A stretch of 64,000 nt of DNA from Protopterus annectens (lineage: Eukaryota > Chordata > Ceratodontiformes > Protopteridae): contig NC_056733.1 of assembly GCF_019279795.1 (NCBI RefSeq), forward strand, positions 1,111,884,069-1,111,948,068, in the 5' to 3' direction. This document shows positions 47,405-59,206 of the stretch, one piece after another (the first letter of the stretch is position 1; the number at the start of each line of letters is the position of its first letter). The position numbers and the translations under genes were made by a program. Below the pieces are notes generated by a model. It worked only from the letters and a program-made list of their open reading frames with translations, searched no databases and was not told the origin of the DNA.

Positions 47405-47962
47405 TTCTAATGCCAAGCTGAAAGTACTACTGCTCAATCCTAGGGGTCTTAACAAGAAACTGCACTCTGTGGAAGTTCTCCTCACCCAGGAGAATGCTGA
47501 TGTCTGTGCAGTTACAGAGATGAGATTCAAGACTGCAGAAAGCACCCCGACAGTGCAAAACTACAATACCTATCATACATTCAGATCACCCTCTGAAAAG
47601 GAAAAAAACAAAAGGAGGAGGTGTTTCCAGTTTTATAAAAAATCACACCTCTAGATTGGTCAGGCAGGATGGCTGTTGAGCTACTCCAAATCCAGCTGAC
47701 CACAGGCAAAATCCCGCACCATATTATCGTTAGCTTCAGTGACCCAACCATGAAAACCACTCTGCATACTTGAAGTTACTAGAATCACTTAACATTCAGC
47801 CCAACATACTACTCATAAGCAATTTTAACTACCCTCCATAAACTGGGAAACATATATGACCACTAACAAGGGTACAAGAACTTGTCAGAGATTTGGGCTC
47901 CATGGCTAGGCTTAAAAAGGCATTTGTGGTCATTAGCCAAGTAAACACCCATGAACCTAATA
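47405..47962 (+). mobile_element. CR1 LINE copy, internally deleted (endonuclease joined to 3' UTR)
   Basis: Endonuclease start LLNPRGLNKKLHSVEVLLTQ, then AVTEMRF and a QNYNTYHTFRSP segment (47430-47600), decaying to about 47850. From 47868 the sequence jumps straight to the CR1 3' UTR (AACAAGGGTACAAGAACTTG) and terminus CCCATGAACCTAATATG. The RT is absent, so the copy lost several kb or formed by template jumping. Confidence 0.8.
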
Positions 47963-47984
47963 TGTAAATTATTATTACTATTGT

Positions 47985-48194
47985 CTGGCAGTTAGCACAT
48001 AGGGATAAGGCTAAGAGCTTTTAATGAGCTACTTCCTGTGGTACAGGGTTTGATTCCCTTGGCTGTCATTTGCCTACTGTGTAATCTTATGTGAGTCACT
48101 ACATAATAATGCTTTGGGCCAATTGGAAATTTGAGCTAGGGTCCTTAGTGGTCTACTGGACTGCATGCGTCGTACATACCTATGAACATATTAT
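47985..48194 (+). mobile_element. tRNA-derived SINE with CR1-like 3' tail
   Basis: Head: TAGCACATAGGGATAAGGC (A-box-like) and GGGTTTGATTCCC (B-box-like, 48047-48059). Body of about 100 bp. The end ACATACCTATGAACATATTA (48174-48193) resembles the terminus of CR1 copies in this window. Such tail sharing would let CR1 RT mobilise it. No clear target duplication seen. Confidence 0.62.
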
Positions 48195-48744
48195 GTGATT
48201 ACACTGTTCTCTTCTTTGGTTTTCTTCTAATTTGATACTGCCTGTTTTCTCCTGTATATTCAAATTCACTTTTTTCTGTACAAGGATGAACCTGAACATC
48301 ATGTGGCTCATTGTTCTACACCAGCTAGCAAATAAATAAGTACATATATGCATACATACATGTACAAATACACCATTTTCTCAGTTTACATATTGTGAAT
48401 AATATTGTATTCCACTTCATATTTATTATTGTATTCCACTTCATGTTTCAAAGATGTTTTTTGTATGTACTGACTTTATGAACATTTATATTTTTGGACC
48501 TTTTAAACTCAGGTGTCAATTAGAAATGTGGAATTCCCAGATGAACATTCCCAGTGAGCTAATTAGACAGATAGACAGACAGACAGATGGAATTTTGAAC
48601 TTTGCTGCTCCAATTTCCATAAAATGCATAGCATCCAGTTCTGCTTGCTTTATAATACATAAGGTAACTGCTAGATGAATTTTAATTATGTTGTAATTGA
48701 TGTAAGTAAATTATAGTGATTTGTTAGTTTATTACACTCGGTGT
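48195..48744. other. No gene recognised
   Basis: AT-rich spacer with a small GACA run near 48575. Confidence 0.5.
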
Positions 48745-49295
<551 letters not shown>

Positions 49296-50821
49296 CAGCT
49301 TGGGATACTATCTCCAGCAAGAACTAGCTTCACCTTTGAGCACCCTATTCAACCACAGCCTAACTACAGGGTTCATTCCAGCAGAGTGGAGAACTGCCAT
49401 TGTCATCCCTTTACACAAAGGTGGTGCCACTAGTGACCCAGGAAACTATCACCCCATCAGCTTGACAAGTCTGATCTGTAAAGTCATGAGGCATATTATT
49501 ATGGATCTGATAAATAAGGAAATAGGCAATCTCCAAGCAAATGACCCCACCCAATTCGGATTTATCAGGGGCAAATCTTGCCTATTGAACCTAGTTGACT
49601 TCTTTGACGGTCACCAAAGCTCTGGATGAGGGAAAGTCAGTACATGCAGCTTACCTTGACCTGGCTAAGACCTTTGACACAATCTTCCACTCAGGCATCA
49701 TTGAAAAGCTAACACAACTTGGTGTTAATCCTTATCTAGTCAGATGGGTGGCCGACTGGCTCACAGATTAGACCCACAAGGTCAAAATAGGTGCTGCCAC
49801 CTCTGACAGCAGACCTGTCACTAGTGGTGTTCCCTAGGGATCTGTCCTGGGACGCCTACTCTTTGGTATATATGTCTCAGAGGTCCTGGCAAAGAAAAAG
49901 GGTATGTGGCTTGCCAAGTTTGCAGATGGGTGTAAGTTGAGTGCTGTTTTTGATTCCCCAGTTGATGTTAACATACTGCAAGAGGGTCTCACAGCTACAA
50001 ATAACTGGTGCCAAAGTTATGACCTTAAGTTAAATGCAAAAAAATGTATTATTGTACCATTCAGCAAAAACACGGCCCCTACTGATTACCACATCAACGG
50101 CAACCCCCTAAGCACACAATCTGTGGTGAGAGATTTGGGTTCTCAGGTTGACAACAACCTCACATTCGGTGGTCAGAAAAGCCTTTTACTTGATTCATCT
50201 TCTAAGTAAAGGGATTGCATTCAGAAAAAAGGATGTTATTACCTCTCTCTCTACCCCTCCCTTATTAGGCCTATGATTAAGTATAATGCCCCGTTTGGTA
50301 TGTGCCTCTCCAAACATCTGCACCAGCTAGAAAGGCCACAGAAATACCTCAGAAAGAGAATCCATGGCCTCCAACATCTATCCTATGTGAATAGGCTTTA
50401 ATCACTATCACTCTACTCTGTATAATACAGATTGCTCAGAGGTGATCTGTGTCTCACCTACCCTGCCCTACTAGAGATGCTCCATATCCGTAAGTCTAAC
50501 TCCTCATTACCTGCTTGATAGGCCTAAATCTATTATACAACACCAACAAAACCTGCTAGAGAGACAGGTTTCTCTCCAAGAGGCTGCCCCATCTCTGGAA
50601 TAGACTTCACATACATGTCAAACAGAGTACCTCACTGGCCCTCTTCAAACACAACTTTGATGAGTGGATGGGAAATCATAAATTTGTCCCAGGGGTTCCA
50701 CTTTTGGCCTTCACTGACATGGGCAACAAGTGCTGACTGAGGTTTTTTCTGGAGATAAACTCTTGGCTAGGCTTGTAAGGGCCCTAGGGCCATTAGCCTA
50801 GTAACTTCCTATGATGATCTT
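49296..50821 (+). mobile_element. CR1 LINE, 5'-truncated, nested in the RTE
   Basis: RT blocks GYYLQQELASPLSTLFNHSL, TTGFIPAEWRTAIVIPLHKG, AYLDLAKTFDTI, SGVP*GSVLGRLLFGIYVSE, AKFADGCKLSAVFDSPVDVN and a tail to WNRLHIHVKQSTSLALF. The terminus CTTCCTATGATGATCTTATG is a worn CR1 end. The catalytic FADD reads FADG. Stops at 49627, 49768, 49840 and 50207 kill the frame. On both sides the sequence is RTE in register, so the CR1 inserted into the RTE. Confidence 0.88.
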
Positions 50822-51094
50822 ATGACCCTGGAGACCAGATGGAAGGGTTGTGCAGCAAAGCCACTTGGCTTGGAATCCAGAATGTACTACTCAGGAGAAG
50901 GACAGGCTAGAAATGGTGTGGGAATCATAGTGGGGGAGAGGCTTCAGAAGACAGTATTGGATGTCATCAAAATTAGTGACAGACTCATGGCAATCCGATT
51001 CCATTGTAAAAAGTGGGCGCTGGTCATAATCTCAGCCGATGCTCCATAACAGGTTTGAGATAGAACGAAAAAGAGTGCATCCAGACAGCAGTTT
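50822..51094 (+). mobile_element. RTE LINE, endonuclease middle (part 2 of 3)
   Basis: Resumes LETRWKGCAAKPLGLESRMY, then NGVGIIVGERLQKTVLDVIK and IRFHCKKWALVIISADAP, matching 19250-19500 of the full copy. It ends at CAGACAGCAGTTTGCA, where the 4.4-kb segment starts. Confidence 0.85.
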
Positions 51095-51344
51095 GCATAC
51101 CTCTCAACTGTACTAAATTCCTCGGTAAATACCAGTTTTGAGGGCAAAATATTGGGGATATCATGAATTACTGAGTAGCCCCTTTAATGTCCAAATTTCC
51201 TGTGTGGTGGTTGTTTTATTTTTCAATTTTTTTTACTCCTGACATCATCATGGGTGGGATGATGTCAGGTTCTTGAGGCTGCCCAGCCAATTTACTTGCA
51301 GGGTCTGTATTCACGTTTCTTCCCCCGGCTCTTTCTGGCTCCTC

Positions 51345-52115
51345 CTCCATCCAGGTAAAAAATGTATTTCAATTTCAGTACATTAACGGCAGGAGAAAGT
51401 CTGTGTGTGTGTTACATTTACTCTTCACAGCAAGTTAATGGCTGTGGCTGCTATGTGCATATATCTGCTAGTGTTAGAGAAATGACATTTCAACTCCAGT
51501 CTCCACATAAAAAATGCATTTCAATACATTAACAGCAGGAGAAAGTCTGTGGTTTGTTGTGTGTGTGCATTATGTTTACTACAGTCGGCAGGTTAACAGT
51601 GTTTATGCACTAGTGTTAGAGAAATGGCATTTCAACTTGCAGGCAGGAGTAACACTGTGGTTTGTGTGCATTAACAGCAGGAGAAATGTAATGGTGGTTA
51701 ACAGAAGAAACGGCATTTCAACTTGCAGGCAATATGGTTAATGGAAACTCTGTGGTGTGTGTTACATTTTCTCTTAACGGCTGCTATGCACTTTCATTAC
51801 ATTCAAGCTCTGTTACATTTAGAGAAGCGGCATTTCAACTTGCAGGCAATGTGGTTAACGGAAACTCTGGTGTGCATTACATTTTCTCTTAATGGCTGTT
51901 ATGCACTTTCATTACATTCATATTACATTTAGAGAAACGGCCTTGCAGGCAGAAGTAACTCTGTGGTGTGTGTGCATTAACAGCAGGAGTCAGGAGAAAC
52001 TTAATGGTGGTTAACAAGAGAAACGGCATTTCAACTTGCAGGCAATATGGTTAATGGAAACTCTGTGGTGTGCATGTGCATTACATTTCCCCTTAATGGC
52101 TGATGCTGTTAAGTA
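51345..52115 (+). repeat. Degenerate long tandem repeat
   Basis: Recurring anchor GGCATTTCAACTTGCAGGCA at 51627, 51713, 51828 and 52026, and in worn form at 51485 and 51939. Unit lengths alternate between about 90 and 115 bp, with shared GGTTAAYGGAAACTCTGTGG and ATTAACAGCAGGAG segments. Confidence 0.8.
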
Positions 52116-52710
52116 GTATTTCTGAGACATGCCTATTTTAATCAAGAAAAGAAAAATTATTTGAAAAATGTTACAATCCTTGTATGCATTGGAGTGAAAT
52201 TGGAACTGGTTAGCAGTAGACCTAATAAACAGAGTTGGGATAATTGTTAGCATAAAAAGGCACTGCATGAAGCATATTAGTTTTGTTGACATGTTTCTCT
52301 AAATGTAACAAGACTGAAATTTAGGAATTGACATAATTTTTAGTAAATAATAGTTTTTAATGCTGTTATGCTGATTTCATTTAATAATGCTGTCTGCAAC
52401 TATAATCTACTATGGAGTGCCCTGACATCTCTTGGAGTACTACTAAATAGTTGCCAAACTATCTTAGTTATCAGATCTGTTTATTAAAACTTGTAAGTGT
52501 AATAAAAGTAAGATGAGAACTATTTTTTAAGGACGAAGAGAGTTCTGCCTGTAGACCATCCAATCATATTTTATGTCTTTTTAATGAATGATATATTCAG
52601 TTGCCCTGGAATACAAAATTAATATTTTTGACAAACGTTATCTTGGCTACTACAGAAAGTAGTTTGTTAAAAGAGTTAATTAGTACTTCAGAAAAGTGTT
52701 GTAATACCTA

Positions 52711-52980
52711 TGTTGTTCTTCTTTTGGCTTTTCCCGGTTAGGGGTCACCACAGCAGAACTCCGGTCTGCTAATGACTGGCTGTAGATTTTTATGGTGCCG
52801 AGGTGCCAGCCCGACGCCCAACCTTCAATGAAGGCACGCCCATTCACGCATGTCTTTTGAACGCCACTCGACCGCAGGGAGGACATGTGGATTCCACACA
52901 GCAGGTGCTCCAACCGAGAATCGAATGGGAGAACGTCTTGCTGTGAGGCGACAATGATACCGCTGCACCACCATGGCTTG
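52711..52980 (-). mobile_element. tRNA-derived SINE, full length, 18-bp target duplications
   Basis: The direct repeats AAAGTGTTGTAATACCTA (52693-52710) and AAAGTGTTATAATACCTG (52981-52998) fix the ends. Minus-strand read: head with GGTGGTGCAGCGGTATC and a TTCGATTCTC box B, body with GTCCTCCCTGCGGTCGA and AAAAGACATGCGTG, tail TGTGGTGACCCCTAACCGGG then AAAGAAGAACAACA. The head resembles 5147-5492 but the tail differs, so a different LINE partner is likely. The same tail occurs at 23313-23385 and 10666. Confidence 0.88.
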
Positions 52981-52998
52981 AAAGTGTTATAATACCTG

Positions 52999-55490
52999 TA
53001 CACTTTTATATTCCTGATCTTGGAATGTCAGTTTTATTGTGTTCATTTTTTTTTTGTATTGCATGATTTCCATCTGCTTTGAAATCAGTTTAATTTAATA
53101 TTCTTTCTTATATTTATTAAATAAGGCTTCTTGTTGTTGCTTTGTGATAATTTGGCAGAAAATGTATTTTTTGTGCTTCTTCTTTGGATGTGTCCAGTGG
53201 CTCCTCCATTTTTACCCAGCTGACCTATTTTGTCAAGAGTGAGAGCCAGGCATATCCTGTCTTGGCAAGAGTCCTATCACTGTGCATTCCTGACCATGGT
53301 ACCTAATCAGGTCATTCATTCCCCTCGCTTTCAGAATCAGGTGTGGGGATCAGGCCAGCTTCCAGGTCTGGTGGAGTGAGATTAGATACCCTTCTCCTTA
53401 GAGCATCCCCCTCATGAGCTGCACCAGTGATGCCTTGCTGCGGGAAGCATGCTTACACACACAAACTTCCCCAGCCATTGTAGATGCAATGTCAGCATGT
53501 ACTTGAGCAGGCCTGTGCTCTATAGGTGCAACACCTAGAGCTTCCTCTAGGTGGCAGCTACGTAGTGAAACAAAGATGCCTCACTACCCCAGGATGGGCA
53601 AGCTGTCAGTAGCCACTTACTCCCATTCTTCTGTGCCAGCTCCATCAAGCAGCAGTGCCACTAATTGACCTCTGGTCACCTGGGCTAGGGCCTGTATCCA
53701 TCTGTGCCACTGGAGCTGGCATCACAGTGTGTAGACTGTGCTTCCTTCCCATTTAGCTGTTTTTATTATGCACATTTCATTTAATATTAATGTCTTAAAA
53801 GCTGCTCGTTTTAAAGTAAAAGACACAGGTTGTGTGCTTGCATGCTGAGTGTAGCTCATTGCTCCTTAATACTAGTTGACTGAGGATATGATTTTTAAAT
53901 ACCTGTGATTAGTGTAGTGTGATTTCTGTTAATTTATTGCTATTGCTTCTTCGTCTGAGCATTGTATAGGGCCAACATTGGCTGCATTATTTCATTAACT
54001 CGGTTTGTGGAACCTGATACAAAAACAGTTATAGAGAAATGTCTTTTCATTTTACTCTGTGGATATAATCTGGCTTACAAATTACATGTGACAACATATG
54101 CCTATAGACTCATTTTTGTATAACTCAAAATATGTTTTCTAGTAGTGAGGTATAATTTAAATAGAACATCGTTCCAGTCATAATGTACCACATAGAAGAT
54201 GCTAAACTAGTTGATACTTGTATTGAGACCAAGAGAAAAAATGGGAGGTGCTTGCTAAAATAACAAGCTGTTGACTCTGTATTTTAAGTTTTACTACAGT
54301 TTTTCCTTTCCTAGGCATATAAACCTGTGTACTTATACAAACTGCAGTACCTATAATTTTACCCCAGTATTTTGTGGCAACAATTGTTTTAAACTAAGAT
54401 GTTTCTTTCCTTGGGCCATATTTTGATTCTGTTCTTCAGTTTGCATTTGAAAGTTGGTATCCCACAATTCCACAGCAGTGGGCGTGGTTGCATAATTATG
54501 TATGCAAATTATATGTTAATCAGCATACAGATTTGTACCTATTTTTTATGGGCCTTTGTCCAGATGTTTGATGTTTATTTATGGGCCCCATACATGTGAG
54601 GTGGATTTTACCATGTATTTTTCATTACATAGTATTTAATACTAATGTTTCAATATTTATTTGGAACTATATGAATTCATATGAGGGTATGAGTTTAAGT
54701 TATTCAATGTTGAACATGAAATAATGATAACATTTAATTTAAATCTGAAATGCATGAATTATATTTATGAGATTTTAGAATAGCAAATATGTGGGAGTTT
54801 AATATATATGATATGTTTTTTGCACATGGTTATACACATTTATAGATTTAATATGTTCCCTCAGTAGTGGTAGATGTATAGCTAGATCATATTAACATGT
54901 AAACTTATACAGTGATTTTCTCGTTCAGTGATTTGTTTTGATAGTGATGTGTTTGATATTTATCTTTCTGCTATCAGCAAGTTGATTAAACAAGGGTATG
55001 AGAATTTTTTATAATTTTAGGTTTAGGTTGGATGTTTTGACATGATAGGATTCATGATCAATGTTTATAGTTGTGGTAAATTGTTCCTTGATTTATCTAA
55101 TGTTCAACTGTACGTAACAGTTTGTAAAAAAATAGTACTAGGTGTTCGGTTGGTGGTTGGGTCAAGTGCTTCAGTAGTTTAAATGGTTGTAACTAAATGG
55201 TTTTAACTATTGTTTTATTAATTGTTCAAACACAATTGTTTCACTCATTAACAAATTAATTACTAGATTCCATTATGTATTTAAAGGTTCAGGTACTTGT
55301 GTGTGTTGTCTGAAGAAGTCTTGCAAATAGCGAGACGAAAAGTGCTTAATGTAAATAAAAGTTTTTTTCGTTTTAAGTGGTGACCGTTTCTGCCGTGCAG
55401 CAGCTTGGATGGTGTTTGGTGTTGTGTACTCTCCAGCTGTTTTTTGTGGATTGCTGGTTTCGTATTCCTCTGTTTACCAGATTTTTGATA
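52999..55490. other. No gene recognised
   Basis: Interior of the 4.4-kb segment. The block 53170-53760 is richer in GC and may be an unassigned repeat; the rest is AT-rich. Near 55315 the words TCTGAAGAAGTC and GAGACGAAA precede an AATAAA, possibly a retroelement end. Confidence 0.4.
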
Positions 55491-55509
55491 TTTCCAGGTT
55501 GAGAGATAT

Positions 55510-55680
55510 GTGTGGGACGTACTAGAAAAAGCAGGAAAATATGAGTTGGTGTTGATAATGGAGATCTAAATGCACATATTGGAAAAGACAGAACAGGATT
55601 TGAGGATTTCATGGGTCCACATGTGTGGGACAACAGGAGTAAAGAAGGAAAGCCCATTCTAGACTTCTGTCTGGCAAATT
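55510..55680 (+). mobile_element. RTE LINE, endonuclease continuation (part 3 of 3)
   Basis: GGGACGTACTAGAAAAAGCA continues the RTE exactly where part 2 stopped, running through AAATGCACATATTGG and CACATGTGTGGGACAACAGG to about 55680, then ends at the minus-strand LINE tail. It matches 19505-19680 of the full copy. Confidence 0.82.
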
Positions 55681-55785
55681 TATTTATTGATTTATTGACA
55701 TTTGATTACTGGAAAAGTCTGACTGATTAGAAGTCTATTTTCAGTGAAGGCCCATGGAGAAAAGCTCCAAATTATTACAAAACAT
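55675..55785 (-). mobile_element. 3' end of the TAAA-tailed LINE family
   Basis: On the minus strand: GGAGCTTTTCTCCATGGGCC, then CACTGAAAATAGACTTCTAA and an AATAAATCAATAAATAAAT tail. Same family as 12056-13543 and 8498-8600. It lies against the broken end of the RTE. Confidence 0.7.
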
Positions 55786-56455
55786 GTTAAGAACAATAAT
55801 TTTACCATCTTCAAAAATAAAACAAAACCACCTACAGTTTAAATAATTATAATAAATTAGACATAATATGAAATCATTGGTTAAGAATCGACACAAGGTA
55901 TATGACAATCATTTAATATTTAGAGAAATTTTGTAGTGAAATTAAAGTTAGAAGAATACAAATAGAAATTGCATTATGAAGTGAGGGAAAAACAGGCTTA
56001 TGGTATATTTAAAGAGAAACCCCAGGATTCACTAATCCTCTGTGTAAGACTAGATTAGTCTTACATGGAAGAGCCAGTCTAAGAGTAAGACGGCAGCGTG
56101 CCATGCATATTAATGAGGGCGTGCTGCCTCAACTCTAAGGCTAACACGAAGCATGCATGAGTGCAGGGGGCATGTCGGACTGCTGAGCAGTCCAAAAATC
56201 CATGCCCCTGCAAGTCTGACACTCGGGAAATGTCTACTTACATGAGCGACTCCGCTCAAATGTGTACATACCCAACACTACATTCCCCCACATACTAAAC
56301 CCCTGTAGAATTATAAAATGGAAACATTTTTTTTTATTATTTCCGATATAGCTGCCCGTATTTGCGCATGTTTGCGCGGGTTTGCCCATTGCTTAGCTAC
56401 AGTTAGCAGTTTAGACACCAAAGAAGATAATAAGAAACTTATATGCAAATCAAGC
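55786..56455. other. No gene recognised
   Basis: AT-rich, then a GC-richer part (56000-56280) with a short inverted repeat around 56044-56070 (GTAAGACTAGATTAGTCTTAC). A GCGCGGGTTTGC / GCTTAGCTA cluster at 56360-56400 is shared with 59225-59290. Confidence 0.5.
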
Positions 56456-56461
56456 AAAATA

Positions 56462-56525
56462 GCGATAGCATAGGGGTAGAGCCTTCGCACAAAGAGGAGG
56501 CATTCCCGGTTCGAGTTCCACCACT
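56462..56525 (+). ncRNA. tRNA-like SINE head
   Basis: TAGCATAGGGGTAGAGCC (A-box-like) and GGTTCGAGTTCC (B box, 56509-56520) at tRNA-like spacing. No full cloverleaf is evident, so this is a SINE promoter or tRNA relic. Confidence 0.55.
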
Positions 56526-56633
56526 CCCCCTTCTATTTTCTGTTGGAAATCTGTATATAAAAATAATTCCTGACATTTATCATTTAAATTTTTGTAAAAA
56601 GCATTGAAATGGCCTATGTAGTGGTGAACAAAT

Positions 56634-56659
56634 TTTATATATATATAAATATATATCTA

Positions 56660-56728
<69 letters not shown>
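56634..56728. repeat. (TA)n microsatellite
   Basis: TA run with a few CT variants at its left end. Confidence 0.96.
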
Positions 56729-56731
<3 letters not shown>

Positions 56732-57016
56732 GGTGAAATGGTTATGCATACTGATGGATGCATAAGTAACATATCTTAAGCAATGTGAAGCACTGCTAAG
56801 CAAAGTTTACCATTATTAAGCATATTTAAATGTAATTGCTCGTAGCTGAGCACTGAGTTATCTAGTGCAATGGCTTTGCGCATAGCTGCGCATCGCGCCA
56901 ACTAGTGCAAACAGAAACATAGAGTAACGTAGAGCAACGTTGGGAAAAGTTGAGCAAAGTCGGCTAAACACAACCACACCTCCTAGCCGGTCTGGCCAGT
57001 AGTAAAATAAAAAGCA

Positions 57017-57085
57017 ATGACAGGGCTCAATCCCTGGATACTGCGCACCATAATCACAGTACTGAACCACTAAGCCATGACAACA
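57017..57085 (-). ncRNA. tRNA-like SINE head
   Basis: Minus-strand read: ATGGCTTAGTGGTTCAGTAC (A box) then GGGATTGAGCCCTG (B box). The arms around GGGATTGAGCCC resemble a T-arm. Downstream (lower coordinates) a CTTTTTATTTTACTACTGG stretch follows. Probably the head of a SINE. Confidence 0.55.
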
Positions 57086-57259
57086 TTTCACAACCATGCA
57101 CTTTCAGCACACACATACATATCAATGGAAGTTTACCCATTGCTAAGCAGGTGTGCCTTTAGCTGAGTTTTTTACAAAACTGGCCAATCACAAATAAGTG
57201 TGGTAAATGAGGCATATTTAAGCTCCATAGGCGGGAATACTTGCCATAACTGGTTATAG

Positions 57260-57581
57260 CTCCCATCTGCAAGCAGCATCGCCGGTGCTGGAGAGGGCTC
57301 TCAATTTCGAGTGCAACGCTGGGGCATTGAGGAGTCAAAAGTAATGGTTTGGCTCCTTGACCATAATAATGAGGATAGACTCCTGCAGGGCCAGTACCAG
57401 GGTACCCAATACAAAGCTGAAGCCTGGAACCATCTAGCTCATGAACTCACTAGTGCCACAGGCTTCCCTCGGACTGGTGAGCAGGTCAGACACCACCACT
57501 CAGACCTGAAGAGACGCAAGGAGGATCAACTGGACCAGTGGATCCAGGAGGCCCATGGGATGGAAAATGCCACACTACTGA
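57260..57581 (+). CDS. Myb/SANT-like DNA-binding domain exon
   Basis: Open from 57260 to a strong splice donor CTGA|GTAAGTAG at 57581/57582. The protein contains RWGIEESKVMVWLLDHNNED, the QYKAEAWNHLAHELTSATGF segment and TGEQVRHHHSDLKRRKEDQL, i.e. three helices with W-E-E, AW and a final R-x-K-x-SDLKRRK pattern. Known relatives (Myb/SANT-like DNA-binding domains of PIF/Harbinger partner proteins and host genes derived from them) have W where HH...S is seen in the third helix (usually R-x-x-WSDLKRR), so one key Trp is replaced by His. No ATG is in frame upstream; a stop at 57257 and a possible acceptor (TATAG|CT) suggest an internal exon. It joins the next exon in phase 1. Confidence 0.62.
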
Positions 57582-57673
57582 GTAAGTAGCCATGGAATTA
57601 AGTATGTAAGAATTGCTATTCTAGTCTATACTATGGATAGGTATGTCTCAATATCACTTCATTTACTTCACAG

Positions 57674-57744
57674 CTGCAGGTGTCGGCGCTGCGGACCAGC
57701 AAGCCTATGCAGATAGGCTGCTAAGGCTGTTCGCCACCAAGCAG
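57674..57744 (+). CDS. Second exon of the left Myb/SANT-like gene
   Basis: Acceptor TTTACTTCACAG|CTGCAG at 57673/57674 and donor AAGCAG|GTTAGT at 57744/57745. Joining to the previous exon keeps the frame (phase 1) and adds AGVGAADQQAYADRLLRLFA then TKQ, with no stop. The 92-bp intron is short but has a normal donor and acceptor. The next exon is not found; the downstream Myb exon at 61572 does not fit in phase. The segment looks like the helical linker after the Myb domain. Confidence 0.5.
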
Positions 57745-59206
57745 GTTAGTAATTATTCTACATGTACTCATATAAAATAAATGAGAGAGCCTGAAAAAAA
57801 GTGTTTTAACCCAATAAATAAAGGTATAATAATTCTTTAATAATTATTCTGCATGCACTGTTATATAAAATAAATGAGAGAGCCTCTAGAAAAGTGTTTT
57901 AAGTCTTTAATAAAGGTATAATTCCTGGAGTGTGTCTGTGTCATTTTCTTTGATATGTTGTTGTACTCTTGCATTATGGAAATAGTACTGTTGTATTAAG
58001 CGCTGTTAACCCACACTTGGGTAGGCCCATATAAAGTGGCTGAAGGGAGTGCCAGTAGCTTTTAAGCATATTTACAGTCCTCAACTGTTGGTTCATGCCC
58101 AGCATATACAGGTTAATCTGGCTCATGAGTAGGTTGGTATTGTGTTCCCCAGAAATGTCAGTGTGCTGCCAGAAATGTAGGGAGCTGTTAACATATAACT
58201 GATAATTTCACCTGAACATATCTAGATAATTATAGGAAAGTAGAGCTGTCAGTGTACCATCTCAGCAGTAGTGTGTCTGAGCAACTCACAAAATATGTAG
58301 CAGTAACATCTGCATCCCGGACAGTTTGTATGTCAGATACAGCTCATGTATATAAAGATCTAGCAAAACCCATTTCACAATTTAAGGACAATTGGGTAGT
58401 GTAATAATTCATGTAGGGGACATATAACTGCAGTTAATAGGAATGTAGTGTAAACTAGAAGGATATATATAAGTTGATAATGGAGCTATCTTTTTCCACC
58501 CTACTGTATGTGCATAAAAAATGTAATTCCACACCTCAATGGGTATGTCTAATCTCAAAACATTTGTTGGGACATATGTCCTATTGGTTTATAAATATCT
58601 GCATTTATTTTGATGCATGTGCCATGTTCAAATACCACAATATTGGTGGCCTGTTGCCATCAATTAAACCTGCATGCTGTTGTAATGTCCACTGTTGTTC
58701 TATATATGCATGTGTTATGCTTGTTGTTCAGCTGTTGGAATTCTGGTGTGTTGGGTTAATGGGAATACTTCTGCATGCTGTTATAACTAATTGGGAATGC
58801 TACCTCCCCAAATATACCTACTTCCTCTACCCCACATTCCACTCTCACCTGAAAAAAAGGGCAATCTGCTCCCAAAAAAAAAATTACGCCCCATACATAG
58901 CTGCCCATTTTGCATACATGTCCGCTGGACACATAAAATGTAATTTAATTGGCAGTACAATATACTTTGTTGTCCTCATCCCTCTCTCAAGGGTGGAAGG
59001 TTTCATATTTCCCTCCAAATTTATTGCATATGCACAGCTGTTGCTGTTTAAGAAATGGGCAGCTATGGACCTTCCCCACACCTGTCCTGCACATCCCGAG
59101 CTGTTTTCCCTACTGTCTTTCCCTCTTTGTGCCCCTTTTTCAACACTTTCCTATCTCCCCATTTTCTTTTCTTTCAAAGAAATGAGCGAGGGGGTTAGCG
59201 GGAGTA
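57745..59206. other. Intron or spacer; chance long frame 58474-59217
   Basis: Contains two partly similar segments (57750-57835 and 57838-57915, sharing AATGAGAGAGCCT and AAAAGTGTTTTAA), i.e. a local tandem duplication of about 90 bp. An uninterrupted plus-strand frame of 247 codons at 58474-59217 is Cys- and aromatic-rich with hydrophobic stretches and matches no family I know. Its third codon positions show no coding-like pattern by eye, so I treat it as likely chance. Confidence 0.4.

Larger units (their letters stand above)
51095..55509. mobile_element. 4.4-kb segment with inverted ends inserted in the RTE
   Basis: The left end CATACCTCTCAACTGTACTA and the right end, in reverse CATATCTCTCAACCTGGAAA, form imperfect terminal inverted repeats of the same type as 28516-28825. 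RTE endonuclease sequence is in register on both sides (51080 and 55512). Inside are a degenerate tandem array (51345-52115), a complete SINE (52711-52980), a GC-richer block (53170-53760) and AT-rich sequence. No transposase or other protein is recognised; all frames are under 110 codons. It could be one large non-autonomous element or a decayed autonomous one. Confidence 0.55.
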
